A DNA stretch of 64,000 bases from Antedon mediterranea (lineage: Eukaryota > Echinodermata > Crinoidea > Comatulida > Antedonidae): NCBI RefSeq assembly GCF_964355755.1, contig NC_092678.1:11690922-11754921 (forward strand), given 5' to 3'. The notes beneath the pieces are model-generated. The model searched no databases and was not told the DNA's origin. It saw only the letters and a program-made list of their open reading frames with translations. Each line of letters opens with the position of its first letter. The first letter of the stretch is position 1. The translations under genes were made by a program, and so were the position numbers. Shown piece after piece: positions 1-13,600 of the stretch.

Positions 1-617
1 CGAATCAGTCATGGTGCCAATACACTAAACTGATATTAAAAGGAAAAGGCGCGGATGTTTTTATCCAGGAAATATCCTAACACCTATCTTATATATCTTT
101 ATATTTTATGTGATAAATGTAAGTTATTTGCAAGATGGAAACAATTGTCTGCTATCCGTTGACTGGATAGACTTCGACATATCAGAAGTACTATGTTTAA
201 TAATTACTATAATTATTAATAATTACTATAATTATTATTTTTATTCATAATTAATAATTGTAAGCTTTTCCTAATTTGATACCAAGACATGCGATTTACT
301 TCTGAATAAGATGGTGTTTAAGTGCTACACAAGCAGATGAGATGGCGTTTACAGTAGTGCTATATACCAAGATATGTGATTTACTTCTCAATCAAGTAAT
401 ATTAGGATGGTGAATAAGATGGTGTTTAGGTGCTACACAAGAAGATGAGATGATGTTTACGGTGGTGCTATACCAAGATACCAGATGTGCTCCTCAATCA
501 GGCAATAGGATGGTGTTAGTGTTACAGAACAAAGATGACAAGTTACAGTGGTGCTATCCGAGATGGTACTACACCTTTTGAAATAGTGTTTATACGGTTA
601 CATCATCATTGCTAAGA
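1..617. repeat. Degenerate left flank of the minisatellite
   Basis: From about 290 on it contains imperfect repeats with words such as GGTGCTATACCAAGATA and AGATGAGATG, diverged relatives of the array that follows. 1-290 is plain AT-rich sequence. No gene seen. Confidence 0.7.
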
Positions 618-3600
618 GATGTGTTAAACCTAGATAATAGATGATACCTATGTAGTGCAACAAGAGATGAGACAGTGCTTAGAGTGGCGCTACATAAAGA
701 GATGTGTTAAACCTAGATAATAGATGATACCTATGTAGTGCAACAAGAGATGAGACAGTGCTTAGAGTGGCGCTACATAAAGAGATTTGTTAAACCTAGA
801 TAATAGATGATACCTATGTAGTGCAACAAGAGATGAGACAGTGCTTAGAGTGGCGCTACATAAAGAGATGTGTTAAACCTAGATAATAGATGATACCTAT
901 GTAGTGCAACAATAGATGAGACAGTGCTTAGAGTGACGCTACATAAAGAGATGTGTTAACCTAGATAATAGATGATACCTATGTAGTGCAACAAGAGATG
1001 AGACAGTGCTTAGAGTGAGGCTACATCAAAAGATGTGTTAAACCTAGATAATAGATGATACCTATGTAGTGCAACAACAGACGAGACAGTGCTTAGAGTG
1101 ACGCTACATAAAGAGATGTGTTAAACCTAGATAATAGATGATACCTATGTAGTGCAACAAGAGATGAGACAGTGCTTAGAGTGGCGCTACATAAAGAGAT
1201 GTGTTAAACCTAGATAATAGATGATACCTATGTAGTGCAACAAGAGATGAGACAGTGCTTAGAGTGGCGCTACATAAAGAGATGTGTTAACCTAGATAAT
1301 AGATGATACCTATGTAGTGCAACAATAGATGAGACAGTTCTTAGAGTGGCGCTACATAAAGAGATGTGTTAAACCTAGATAATAGATGATACCTATGTAG
1401 TGCAACAAGAGATGAGACAGTGCTTAGAGTGGCACTACATAAAGAGATGTGTTAAACCTAGATAATAGATGATACCTATGTAGTGCAACAAGAGATGAGA
1501 CAGTGCTTAGAGTGGCGCTACATAAAGAGATGTGTTAAACCTAGATAATAGATGATACCTATGTAGTGCAACAAGAGATGAGACAGTGCTTAGAGTGACG
1601 CTACATAAAGAGATGTGTTAACCTAGATAATAGATGATACCTATGTAGTGCAACAATAGATGAGACAGTGCTTAGAGTGACGCTACATAAAGAGATGTGT
1701 TAACCTAGATAATAGATGATACCTATGTAGTGCAACAAGAGATGAGACAGTGCTTAGAGTGACGCTACATAAAGAGATGTGTTAAACCTAGATAATAGAT
1801 GATACCTATGTTGTGCAACAAGAGACGAGACAGTGCTTAGAGTGACGCTACATCAAAAGATGTGTTAAACCTAGATAATAGATGATACCTATGTAGTGCA
1901 ACAAGAGACGAGACAGTGCTTAGAGTGACGCTACATAAAGAGATGTGTTAAACCTAGATAATAGATGATACCTATGTAGTGCAACAAGAGATGAGACAGT
2001 GCTTAGAGTGGCGCTACATAAAGAGATGTGTTAAACCTAGATAATAGATGATACCTATGTAGTGCAACAAGAGATGAGACAGTGCTTAGAGTGGCGCTAC
2101 ATAAAGAGATGTGTTAAACCTAGATAATAGATGATACCTATGTAGTGCAACAAGAGATGAGACAGTGCTTAGAGTGACGCTACATAAAGAGATGTGTTAA
2201 ACCTAGATAATAGATGATACCTATGTAGTGCAACAAGAGATGAGACAGTGCTTAGAGTGGCGCTACATAAAGAGATGTGTTAAACCTAGATAATAGATGA
2301 TACCTATGTAGTGCAACAATAGATGAGACAGTGCTTAGAGTGACGCTACATAAAGAGATGTGTTAACCTAGATAATAGATGATACCTATGTAGTGCAACA
2401 AGAGATGAGACAGTGCTTAGAGTGAGGCTACATCAAAAGATGTGTTAAACCTAGATAATAGATGATACCTATGTAGTGCAACAACAGACGAGACAGTGCT
2501 TAGAGTGACGCTACATAAAGAGATGTGTTAAACCTAGATAATAGATGATACCTATGTAGTGCAACAAGAGATGAGACAGTGCTTAGAGTGGCGCTACATA
2601 AAGAGATGTGTTAAACCTAGATAATAGATGATACCTATGTAGTGCAACAAGAGATGAGACAGTGCTTAGAGTGGCGCTACATAAAGAGATGTGTTAACCT
2701 AGATAATAGATGATACCTATGTAGTGCAACAATAGATGAGACAGTTCTTAGAGTGGCGCTACATAAAGAGATGTGTTAAACCTAGATAATAGATGATACC
2801 TATGTAGTGCAACAAGAGATGAGACAGTGCTTAGAGTGGCGCTACATAAAGAGATGTGTTAAACCTAGATAATAGATGATACCTATGTAGTGCAACAAGA
2901 GATGAGACAGTGCTTAGAGTGGCGCTACATAAAGAGATGTGTTAAACCTAGATAATAGATGATACCTATGTAGTGCAACAAGAGATGAGACAGTGCTTAG
3001 AGTGACGCTACATAAAGAGATGTGTTAACCTAGATAATAGATGATACCTATGTAGTGCAACAATAGATGAGACAGTGCTTAGAGTGACGCTACATAAAGA
3101 GATGTGTTAACCTAGATAATAGATGATACCTATGTAGTGCAACAAGAGATGAGACAGTGCTTAGAGTGACGCTACATAAAGAGATGTGTTAAACCTAGAT
3201 AATAGATGATACCTATGTTGTGCAACAAGAGACGAGACAGTGCTTAGAGTGACGCTACATCAAAAGATGTGTTAAACCTAGATAATAGATGATACCTATG
3301 TAGTGCAACAAGAGACGAGACAGTGCTTAGAGTGACGCTACATAAAGAGATGTGTTAAACCTAGATAATAGATGATACCTATGTAGTGCAACAAGAGATG
3401 AGACAGTGCTTAGAGTGGCGCTACATAAAGAGATGTGTTAAACCTAGATAATAGATGATACCTATGTAGTGCAACAAGAGATGAGACAGTGCTTAGAGTG
3501 GCGCTACATAAAGAGATGTGTTAAACCTAGATAATAGATGATACCTATGTAGTGCAACAAGAGATGAGACAGTGCTTAGAGTGGCGCTACATAAAGAGAT

Positions 3601-5088
3601 GTGTTAAACCTAGATAATAGATGATACCTATGTAGTGCAACAAGAGATGAGACAGTGCTTAGAGTGGCGCTACATAAAGAGATGTGTTAAACCTAGATAA
3701 TAGATGATACCTATGTTGTGCAACAAGAGGTGAGACAGTGCTTAGAGTGGCGCTACATAAAGAGATGTGTTAAACCTAGATAATAGATGATACCTATGTA
3801 GTGCAACAATAGATGAGACAGTGCTTAGAGTGACGCTACATCAAAAGATGTGTTAAACCTAGATAATAGATGATACCTATGTTGTGCAACAAGAGGTGAG
3901 ACAGTGCTTAGAGTGGCGCTACATAAAGAGATGTGTTAAACCTAGATAATAGATGATACCTATGTAGTGCAACAATAGATGAGACAGTGCTTAGAGTGGC
4001 GCTACATAAAGAGATGTGTTAAACCTAGATAATAGATGATACCTATGTAGTGCAACAAGAGATGAGACAGTGCTTAGAGTGACGCTACATAAAGAGATGT
4101 GTTAAACCTAGATAATAGATGATACCTATGTAGTGCAACAAGAGATGAGACAGTGCTTAGAGTGGCGCTACATAAAGAGATGTGTTAAACCTAGATAATA
4201 GATGATACCTATGTAGTGCAACAATAGATGAGACAGTGCTTAGAGTGAAGCTACATAGAGATGTGTTAAACCTAGATAATAGATGATACCTATGTATTGC
4301 AACAAGGAATGAGACAGTGCTTAGAGTGGCGCTACATAAAGAGATGTGTTAAACCTAGATAATAGATGATACCTATGTATTGCAACAAGGAATGAGACAG
4401 TGCTTAGAGTGGCGCTACATAAAGAGATGTGTTAACCTAGATAATAGATGATACCTATGTAGTGCAACAATAGATGAGACGGTGCTTAGAGTGGCGCTAC
4501 ATAAAGAGATGTGTTAACCTAGATAATAGATGATACCTATGTATTGCAACAAGGAATGAGACAGTGCTTAGAGTGGCGCTACATAAAGAGATGTGTTAAC
4601 CTAGATAATAGATGATACCTATGTAGTGCAACAATAGATGAGACAGTGCTTAGAGTGGAGCTACATAAAGAGATGTGTTAACCTAGATAATAGATGATAC
4701 CTATGTATTGCAACAAGGAATGAGACAGTTCTTAGAGTGGCGCTACATAAAGAGATGTGTTAAACCTAGATAATAGATGATACCTATGTAGTGCAACAAG
4801 AGATGAGACAGTGCTTAGAGTGGCGCTACATAAAGAGATGTGTTAAACCTAGATAATAGATGATCCCTATGTAGTGCAACAATAGATGAGACAGTGCTTA
4901 GAGTGGCGCTACATAAAGAGATGTGTTAAACCTAGATAATAGATGATACCTATGTAGTGCAACAATAGACGAGACAGTGCTTAGAGTGACGCTACATAAA
5001 GAGATGTGTTAACCTAGATAATAGATGATACCTATGTAGTGCAACAATAGATGAGGCAGTGATTACAGTGGCGCTACATCAAGATATG
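618..5088. repeat. 83-bp minisatellite, about 54 copies, with higher-order structure
   Basis: Tandem unit of about 83 bp (key words GATGTGTTAAACCTAGATAA, GATGATACCTATGTAGTGCA, GAGACAGTGCTTAGAG). Variants include a one-base deletion (TTAACCTAG), GTGGCGC/GTGACGC/GTGAGGC, AGAGATG/ATAGATG/CAGACG and GTAGTGC/GTTGTGC/GTATTGC. Rare variants recur at exactly 1407 bp. No spacer structure, so not CRISPR. It carries stops in all frames. Confidence 0.97.
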
Positions 5089-5250
5089 CGACTTTGCTAC
5101 ACCAGCATGATGCCTATGTATACAGTAGGGCTACACGAAGAGATAAGAGAGTCCTGGACAGTGGTGCTATACCAAGAGATAAGAGAGTCCTGGACAGTGG
5201 TGCTATACCAAGTGATGAGATTGTGTTTGTGGTGCTACACCAGGAAATTT
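5089..5250. repeat. Degenerate right edge of the minisatellite
   Basis: Includes two near-identical ~39-bp copies with GAGATAAGAGAGTCCTGGAC, diverged from the main unit. The 116-codon ORF reading through here is repeat-derived, not a gene. Confidence 0.7.
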
Positions 5251-6420
5251 AAATCAGATGTTATTGCCTACAATGAAAAAATAACAGAAACTTCAAATAC
5301 TTTGCTATTTTCATTTCCAAGTTTTTGTTTATTCATTTCTAACCATCAACATAATATATTGTGTAACGCAGCAAAATCTATACATTCAAATGTGTACTGT
5401 ATCTTTTAAAATTACAATTTTCACATCCATTATTATATGGATAAAAAAGGTTATTTTCATGCAACCAAATGATATCAACATTTTGTAACCCTTTAAAAAA
5501 TTTAAGGATTTTACAATTGTGTTTATGATATATAAACAATATGAATATTGTAACATATTAAATATAATAATGAATAAGCACGCAAATCTAGTTATAAATG
5601 AACACAAGCTATAAGTACACAATGCACACACAATAAGATTGTACTGCAAGTTTAAAAAAAAGTTTGTCTATAATTTGCTAAAAGTAGCATCGTATATTTA
5701 AAATAGCATGTTTTAACAGTTTTAAAATAAATTTTGCATATAAATTTAAACTGTTTCTTTTTTATCTTAAAATACAATTTCAATTTGGTAAAAAATCTTT
5801 GGAATATTAAAAAAACAAAACGTTTAGATACAAATTTGAATGTCGTAAATGTTTTATTAAAACAATATATCCAACCATTAACAACCTTTTAGGTTATGAA
5901 AACAGCATGTTGAAATTAAAATTTGCTAGTGGTAAACAAATTCAGTTGTAGATTTCTAATCGACAAGAATTTCAAAGAATTTATTTACATATTTTCCAGA
6001 TGTGTCAAATAATTAAAAATATCCTTCAAATTAAAACAGTTTCTTTACCAATCTAATTAAAATAGACTTGATTGCAATCACAATGGGATTAAACCTTGTT
6101 TAGGACGAATTAAAACAAACATAAAGTTGTCACTTTTCACTTGCCAAGTTGAATTAAAACAGTAACACATTAAAGGGTATTTATAAACAATAATAAAGAT
6201 TTTGACATATATGAGAGCTTGATTACAAGCCTAGTGATCAGCTTCAAAAGCACTATCAAATCTGACATAAAATAATTAATAGAGTGCAACAATAATAATT
6301 GAAGGTTACCCCACTCATATCTTTTAATTGCATGACAACACTCAGCTGCAAAGTTTCACCCTTACCAAAATAAAGCTGCTTTAAATATTCTTTGATCTAC
6401 TACATTCAAACTAACCTTAG

Positions 6421-6536
6421 TGTACACTACTCTGTTATTGTATTGTACACTACTCTGTTATTGTATTGTACACTACTCTGTTATTGTATTGTACACTACT
6501 CTGTTATTGTATTGTACACTACTCTGTGTATTGTAC
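6421..6536. repeat. 23-bp tandem repeat, five copies
   Basis: Unit TGTACACTACTCTGTTATTG plus TAT, essentially perfect; the last copy is partial. Confidence 0.95.
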
Positions 6537-7029
6537 AATATTCTAAATCTCTATATATGTCTTTACCCTGTTAGGGTGTTGAATTCATCATGAGGCATGA
6601 TATTGTGTACATGCACTTTATAACAACATCCTTTACAATCAAATGTAAAGCCTCAAATTGTATGAATTATAAAAAATTATAACATTCATACATAAAAAAT
6701 GTAAAAGTTAATTACCTAAACATTTGGCTTCTGTGGATGTATAAACAAAATAGAAGTGTTAATTGGTCTTTTCACATATATGAAAAAATCTGTGTGAATT
6801 CTGAACAATAGCAAATCTACTTAGAAGTTATATAAAACAGATAATGAATGTTTCTATAATCATGCAAATAATATTCGGTGAAATATAAAATTCTATTTTT
6901 ATTTGGGTTTTGCCTTGTCAAAATAGAATTTTGAAATTATTTGTACAATCGCACTCATAAACATTCATATTTGTATAACATTGGTGCAGTACCCTCTTCT
7001 TCCTTGGGCTTGAACCTAATCCTAGCCAT

Positions 7030-7180
7030 CAGCACAAGTTTGGTTGTCTAGGTATAAATGGTAGACTAGTTATCCAGAGGTCATTGGTTTTGAGTGCCAC
7101 CTGAGAATGAGTGTCTTCTGAAATATTATACTGGGGCAAAACATCAGACCAATTAACTAGCTCCGTGCCACCAAGCTATT
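7030..7180 (+). repeat. Possible tRNA-derived SINE remnant
   Basis: The stretch GGTAGACTAGTTATCCAGAG followed by a GGTTTTGAGTGCCACC segment resembles a decayed tRNA-like SINE head with B-box-like spacing. Weak evidence; no poly(A) tail or target duplication identified. Confidence 0.3.
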
Positions 7181-7556
7181 TCATATTATCAAAATGGTAA
7201 GTAAACAGTTAGTTATTATTATCCATACTTCTGATTTTAAGGACAATATTTAAGGACATCTTCAGTACACTACATGGCAAACAGTGATAAGATTTTACAG
7301 TTTAAAAATGTTTATTTTGAAAATGAATAATTTTAATGTAAATTGAGTTGTAATTATACAGTACACACACTTGATAAGATATGCCTGTGTTTTAATAAAA
7401 CTAACCAGACACTGGAAGGAGATAGCACTATACTATAACAAAGTACAGTATCTTGGCTATTATATAAAACACTTGCTAAAATTAGAAAATACCAATTGTG
7501 AGCAGCATACAGTATGTTGGTAATAGAAACCAGTTTACTTCATATTCTAATTTTCT

Positions 7557-7612
7557 TCAATACTCTATTGTGACGGTTTTTGTCCGTAAATATTCGTGAA
7601 GAGCCTCTTCAC
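7557..7612 (-). CDS. ALDH1L2: ALDH1L2 exon 21: C-terminus
   Basis: Acceptor TTTATTTTAG|GTGAAG. Encodes [17 protein letters not shown] followed by TGA, residues 902-919; the family ends in the same way (LxEYLxxKTVTxEY). It lies 2.5 kb from exon 20 across an intron carrying a transposon and is too short for ORF finders. Confidence 0.93.
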
Positions 7613-10600
7613 CTAAAATAAAAAAATACATACAGTTATACTTGTATCAAATATTGTTTATTCTATTGGCTGCAAAAACCAGACCCCTGCAGGGACCAAG
7701 GTTCCTATTTGTGTGAAAATTAATTACAGGTTTGTGTTCATCGGTTATTCCCTATACTATTGGTGAATTGATTGCAAAGAACAGTATTCAGACTGTTTAA
7801 TTGGGCTTGCTCACACGCTTGTTGGTGATCGGGCAACGTTTCACATAAGAAAAACATATCGAGGGCGCAATGAGTGACTTTAAAGGGGTATTCTGGGTTT
7901 AAAATTGCTTTTAAATATCGTTTATTTATTAAATTAAAAATAATATAACAATATAGACATGTCAGAATGAAGAAGTAATAACGAGAAATTAAAAAAATTA
8001 AATTTCATATACATTTTAGGGTAAATTCATGGAAAGTCTGTTTTTCAGCAGCTTAGGGAAGCTCATTAATATTCATGAGATATTCACAAAATCACGTCAC
8101 CAGTGGATTCCAAACTCGCGACGTCATGTGTACGTTGTGTTTGTCAACTAATTTACATCTCTCTCCCCTGTCAAACGACAACCACCCGATCATTGTGAAA
8201 TACATTTTTTGTAGATTTTCTAAGCTAGGCCTAAAGTGTAATAATAACAGTAGTAGCATATATTTATTTGACATTTAATGAAATACCAAATTTAGTACAG
8301 ATTACGGAGTCATAAATTATACTATTTTTATACCTCTATAGTACAGATCGTATTATCGGCTTCACGTACAATACTAATACTCTAGGCCTAGCCTAATGTA
8401 ATGGGCGAGCGAGAGCCATTCTGACTAGGGATTCCATGCCACGATGGCTACGTTAAAACAATGGGGCCCATGGGCCTAGCTAGCCTACTACTAGACGATT
8501 GGCCCATAAATAACAAAACCCATCTTATCAACCAAACTCCTAAACAATCTAAACCTAAAACGTTCTACAAAATCGGCTGTAAATATTGAAGCAAAACAAG
8601 GTCCGATCGCCGTCCACACGATATGGTATGGTGTCCCGATCGTCTAAGTAGGCCGAAAATAAAATAGGCTTAGCTTACTCTCCAAAAAAGCGAATACTCA
8701 TGCATCAAGCAAGTAGACCAGGTAGTAGGGAGACCTAGCCGATCCGGCCCAGTTAAAAATTGAGCTAGCTAGTGTAGTAGACCCTATGCGAATTGATACT
8801 ACTACCAGGCCTTTTACTATAGGCTGCACTACACAAATATTCCAACTCTCTCATTCGAGCTATATTTATATCTATACCATTCCGGTAGGTCGAGTCGACC
8901 TTCAATCAAATACTGTACATCGTTCATGTTGTGATTATAGACGGGGTATACTCGACCCGACCAGTTTGGTATTGTTGTATCTGCTTATCACGTGACGAAG
9001 CCAGGCATGGGCAGCAGAGAGAGCACGTGTATCGTCGTCTCGCTCGATCCTCAGCAGGAATGTACAGTATCGTTACGCTTCATTGATTTTGATTTTTCCC
9101 TAAGTCGGTGCGAAAATCGGCAAACGTAAAGTGCAAACATATCTAATTTTTCACTGTTTTGATGAATTTTCATAAAAAATTGACTTTATAAATGGGAAGA
9201 CCGACTAAAATTACATCAGATAAGTATAATTTTACAAACGTAATTGATATGGTTAATGATAACGAGTCGTCGGAAGATGGACCATTTCACGAATTTCCTA
9301 TTTTGTAACCACAGTGTGATTTTGCCGTAGCTGCACTTGTAATCTGGCCTGATTTCACAGCCTTCGTTCTGTTTCACTGGGCGCTTATATAAATTGAAAC
9401 TTTTACCGTTCAAGAGACAAACAAATATATTTTACATTTTTTACTATTCATTTTAAACCCGGAACCCCCCTTTAATTTAGAAATGTAATGATGCATGCAA
9501 TAGAAACATGGTGACAATGCTAACAAAAAGATATTTCAGCCTCTTGTACAATAGGTGTATCAGCTGATCTTTTCTGAAAGAATTTAGTAAATAAAAAATG
9601 GGTTGATTGTAGATCAATGCTTGTATGTATTGATAGTACTACTTTCTAGCTACTGTATGACAATGGTAGCATAGATTCAGTATTCCAAGTGCCTTGCTTT
9701 CAATTAAATATTAAAAGGGAAACTCCTGAAAGCTATCAGTGAAAACATGCAAAGTCCGACAGCAATGTTTACTACCCTAGTTGATTTCGGTGTATCTAAA
9801 ATGAGGGCTATTTTCTTTCCCATAGCCAGACTACTACTCAAAGTATATGTGTAATTTCCAGGGACCTAGCAGCTTTATTTAAAAAAATTGTCTTACCTCA
9901 GTCCCAACCATGGTGGGGCTGAGGTACAACTCATAAATTTTGCACACACTTACCCAAGGCCTCTGTGATGCGCCTCAGCTCCGTCCCTGGGACCCCCTAG
10001 ACAACCCTATCCAATGGATACTAGGTCCGCGCACATGGCCCCTCGGTCGGGGTAAATACTGGCGCCACCACTGATTTAATGGCAGAACATACAATATCGA
10101 TATCTATTATCACTGTCACTTTTTAGTTGTAATACACTTACCAAGATCTTTGCCAAACCCAGATTGTTTGAAGCCTCCAAACGGTGCAGCAACATCTGTT
10201 TTATTGTAGGTATTAACAAATACTGTTCCTGCATCTAACTTCTCACTCACATACATAGCCTTGTTAATGTCATTTGTAAACACACCAGAAGCAAGGCCAA
10301 ACTCTGTGCCATTTGCACTCTGCAACATTCCATCAATGTCACTAAAATACAACAATAGATTGTAGTTAAAAATAGAATACTTTTGTAATTTGTAAAAACC
10401 TCTTTTACTGTCTGAACTGTTAACTGGTTACTTAATATGCAACAAGTATAGCTATATAAAGGTACTAAACTATATTCATGCTAACAACATTCTCTTCTAA
10501 AAAGATTTCAGTTTACAAAACTACAATATGATGTTGACCTCCTGCTTTTCGTAGGTAAACCAATGTGTAAAACAATAATATATATTACCTTGCACTGAAC

Positions 10601-13600
10601 TTCGAAACAACCATGATGGGACCAAATGATTCTTCATGGGCCATCATCATGGTATCAGTAACACCTGTGAATATGGTGGGCTCCATAAACAATCCTAAAA
10701 AATAAAAATTAAAAATTGGTTAGTGAAATCCAAAACAAAATTCTAATATCCATGAACCAGTTCAAATGGGTGTGGAAGTAAAGGCAGTAGTCTACAAACC
10801 AGTCCAATTGTGGTCTGGTAGTAGTAATACAGGGTATTACACCAGTCTACAAACCAGTCCAATTGTGGGCCTGGTAGTATAAATACAGGGTATTACACCA
10901 ATCAATGAACTAGTTCAATTGTTGGTCTGGTGGAAATACAGGGTATTACACCAGTCTACAAACCAGTCCAATTGTGGGTCTGGTAGTATAAATACAGGGT
11001 ATTACACAATCAATGAACTAGTTCAATTGTTGGTCTGGTGGAAATACAGGGTATTACACCAGTCTACAAACCAGTCCAATTGTGGGCCTGGTAGTATAAA
11101 TACAGGGTATTACACCAATCAATGAACTAGTTCAATTGTTGGTCTGGTGGAAATACAGGGTATTACACCAGTCTACAAACCAGTCCAATTGTGGGTCTGG
11201 TAGTATAAATACAGGGTATTACACCAGTCTACAAACCAGTCCAATTGTGGGTGTGGTAGTAGTAATACAGGGTATTACACCAGTCTACAAACCAGTCCAA
11301 TTGTGGGCCTGGTAGTATAAATACAGGGTATTACACCAATCAATGAACTAGTTCAATTGTTGGTCTGGTGGAAATACAGGGTATTACACCAGTCTACAAA
11401 CTAGTCCAATTGTGGGCCTGGTAGTATAAATACAGGGTATTACACCAATCAATGAACTAGTTCAATTGTCGGTCTGGTGGAAGTGTACGGTATTACACCA
11501 GTCTACAAACTAGTCCAATTGTGGGCCTGGTAGTATAAATACAGGGTATTACACCAATCAATGAACTAGTTCAATTGTTGGTCTGGTGGAAATACAGGGT
11601 ATTACACCAGTCTACAAACTAGTCCAATTGTGGGTCTGGTAGTATAAATACAGGGTATTACACCAGTCTACAAACCAGTCCAATTGTGGGTGTGGTAGTA
11701 GTAATACAGGGTATTACACCAGTCTACAAACCAGTTAAATTGTGGGTCTGGTAGTATAAATACAGGGTATTACACCAATCAATGAACTAGTTCAATTGTT
11801 GGTCTGGTGGAAATACAGGGTATTACACCAGTCTACAAACTAGTCCAATTGTGGGCCTGGTAGTATAAATACAGGGTATTACACCAATCAATGAACTAGT
11901 TCAATTGTCGGTCTGGTGGAAGTGTACGGTATTACACCAGTCTACAAACTAGTCCAATTGTGGGCCTGGTAGTATAAATACAGGGTATTACACCAATCAA
12001 TGAACTAGTTCAATTGTCGGTCTGGTGGAAGTGTAGGGTATTACACCAGTCTACAAACTAGTCCAATTGTGGGCCTGGTAGTATAAATACAGGGTATTAC
12101 ACCAATCAATGAACTAGTTCAATTGTTGGTCTGGTGGAAATACAGGGTATTACACCAGTCTACAAACTAGTCCAATTGTGGGCCTGGTAGTATAAATACA
12201 GGGTATTACACAATCAATGAACTAGTTCAATTGTCGGTCTGGTGGAAGTGTAGGGTATTACACCAGTCTACAAATAGTCCAATTGTGGGCCTGGTAGTAT
12301 AAATACAGGGTATTACACAATCAATGAACTAGTTCAATTGTCGGTCTGGTGGAAGTGTAGGGTATTACACCACCAGTTTAATAGTGGGTCTGGTAGTAGT
12401 AGTAGAGCAGTATAGGAATATATTTTATTTTATATATAAATATATAATTTATATTTTCCTTTTCAAACAATTTCAAATCATTTTTTTGTATTGTATATTC
12501 ATAAATAAATCATTCATTCATAAATATTCATATTAATAAATCGATTGGTAATGGATATTAAAATAAATCCTTATAATTACCTGGCCTATCTGCCTGTTTT
12601 CCACCATACACTAATGTTGCGCCTTCCTTAACACCTATCTCACAATATTCTACTAGCTTTTCCATGTGAGCTCGGTGATTTTGTGGTCCGTGACTGGTAG
12701 ACCTGTCTAGCGGATGACCAATTTTCATCTTCTTTACTTCCTCAACCTTGAATACATTAAAAAAAATATATCGTATATTAATTTTATTTTTATACATAAA
12801 AAAAATGGATGGTGCAATTGAGAAATATTGTAAAATGATCGACAACCCCTGGCCTTGTGGCACAATACCGTAATAGCATGCATGGATGCCGGATGGCAAC
12901 ATTTCAGAGTATCATGGATGCCTGCTGGTCATATTGTATTATAACAAACTACATGTAGAGCAAAATTTTACTGACTTAAGAGGTGGTTAACACTCACTGG
13001 TGTGTTGCTTATTCCAATAAAAACTTACAACTCTTCTTATGTATTCATCATGAATTGTATCTTCTACAAACAACCTTCCAGCTGCAATACAGTTCTCGCC
13101 TTTGTTAAAGAAAACGGCGCCACATCCCTGACGTACTGCACGGTCCATATCACAATCGGAGAAGATTATTAATGGAGATTTGCCACCAAGTTCTAGAGAA
13201 ACTTTTTTTAAGTTACTTTCGGCACAACTGAAAATGCAAGAAAAATTTTAGAAATAAAAAATTCCATCCAAAAATATAATCCATTTCACTCAGGGGTTTT
13301 TAAAATATTTTTATAGGCGAGAAAATTCCTTGTGTTGATTTCAGAGTTCGTAAGCGTTATTGTAATAATCACATTTTTAAATTGCATAATACAATGTTTT
13401 ATTAATTTAATTTATTAGTTCTATTTTTTCTGTCGAGAAAAACTTTTTGTGTACTTTCAGTGAAACAAAGTTGATTTGATTTTTAATTTGAATTAATTAA
13501 TTGACAATTGAAACAAATCAACAGATCATATTTTACCTTTTCATGATTTGCTTTCCAATAGGAGTAGATCCTGTGAAACCCAATTTACGAATGTCTGGGT

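Larger units (their letters stand above)
5251..7556. other. AT-rich 3' flank of ALDH1L2
   Basis: No coding exon recognised. It probably includes the ALDH1L2 3' UTR near 7300-7556 (AATAAA on the minus strand at 7311-7316). Holds a 23-bp repeat (6421-6536) and a SINE-like patch (about 7030-7180). Confidence 0.6.

Noticed and set aside
618-5088. CRISPR-like array
   Set aside because: The units are directly adjacent with no unique spacers and vary by point changes, so it is a minisatellite. The same applies to the arrays at 10785, 20074 and 60122.
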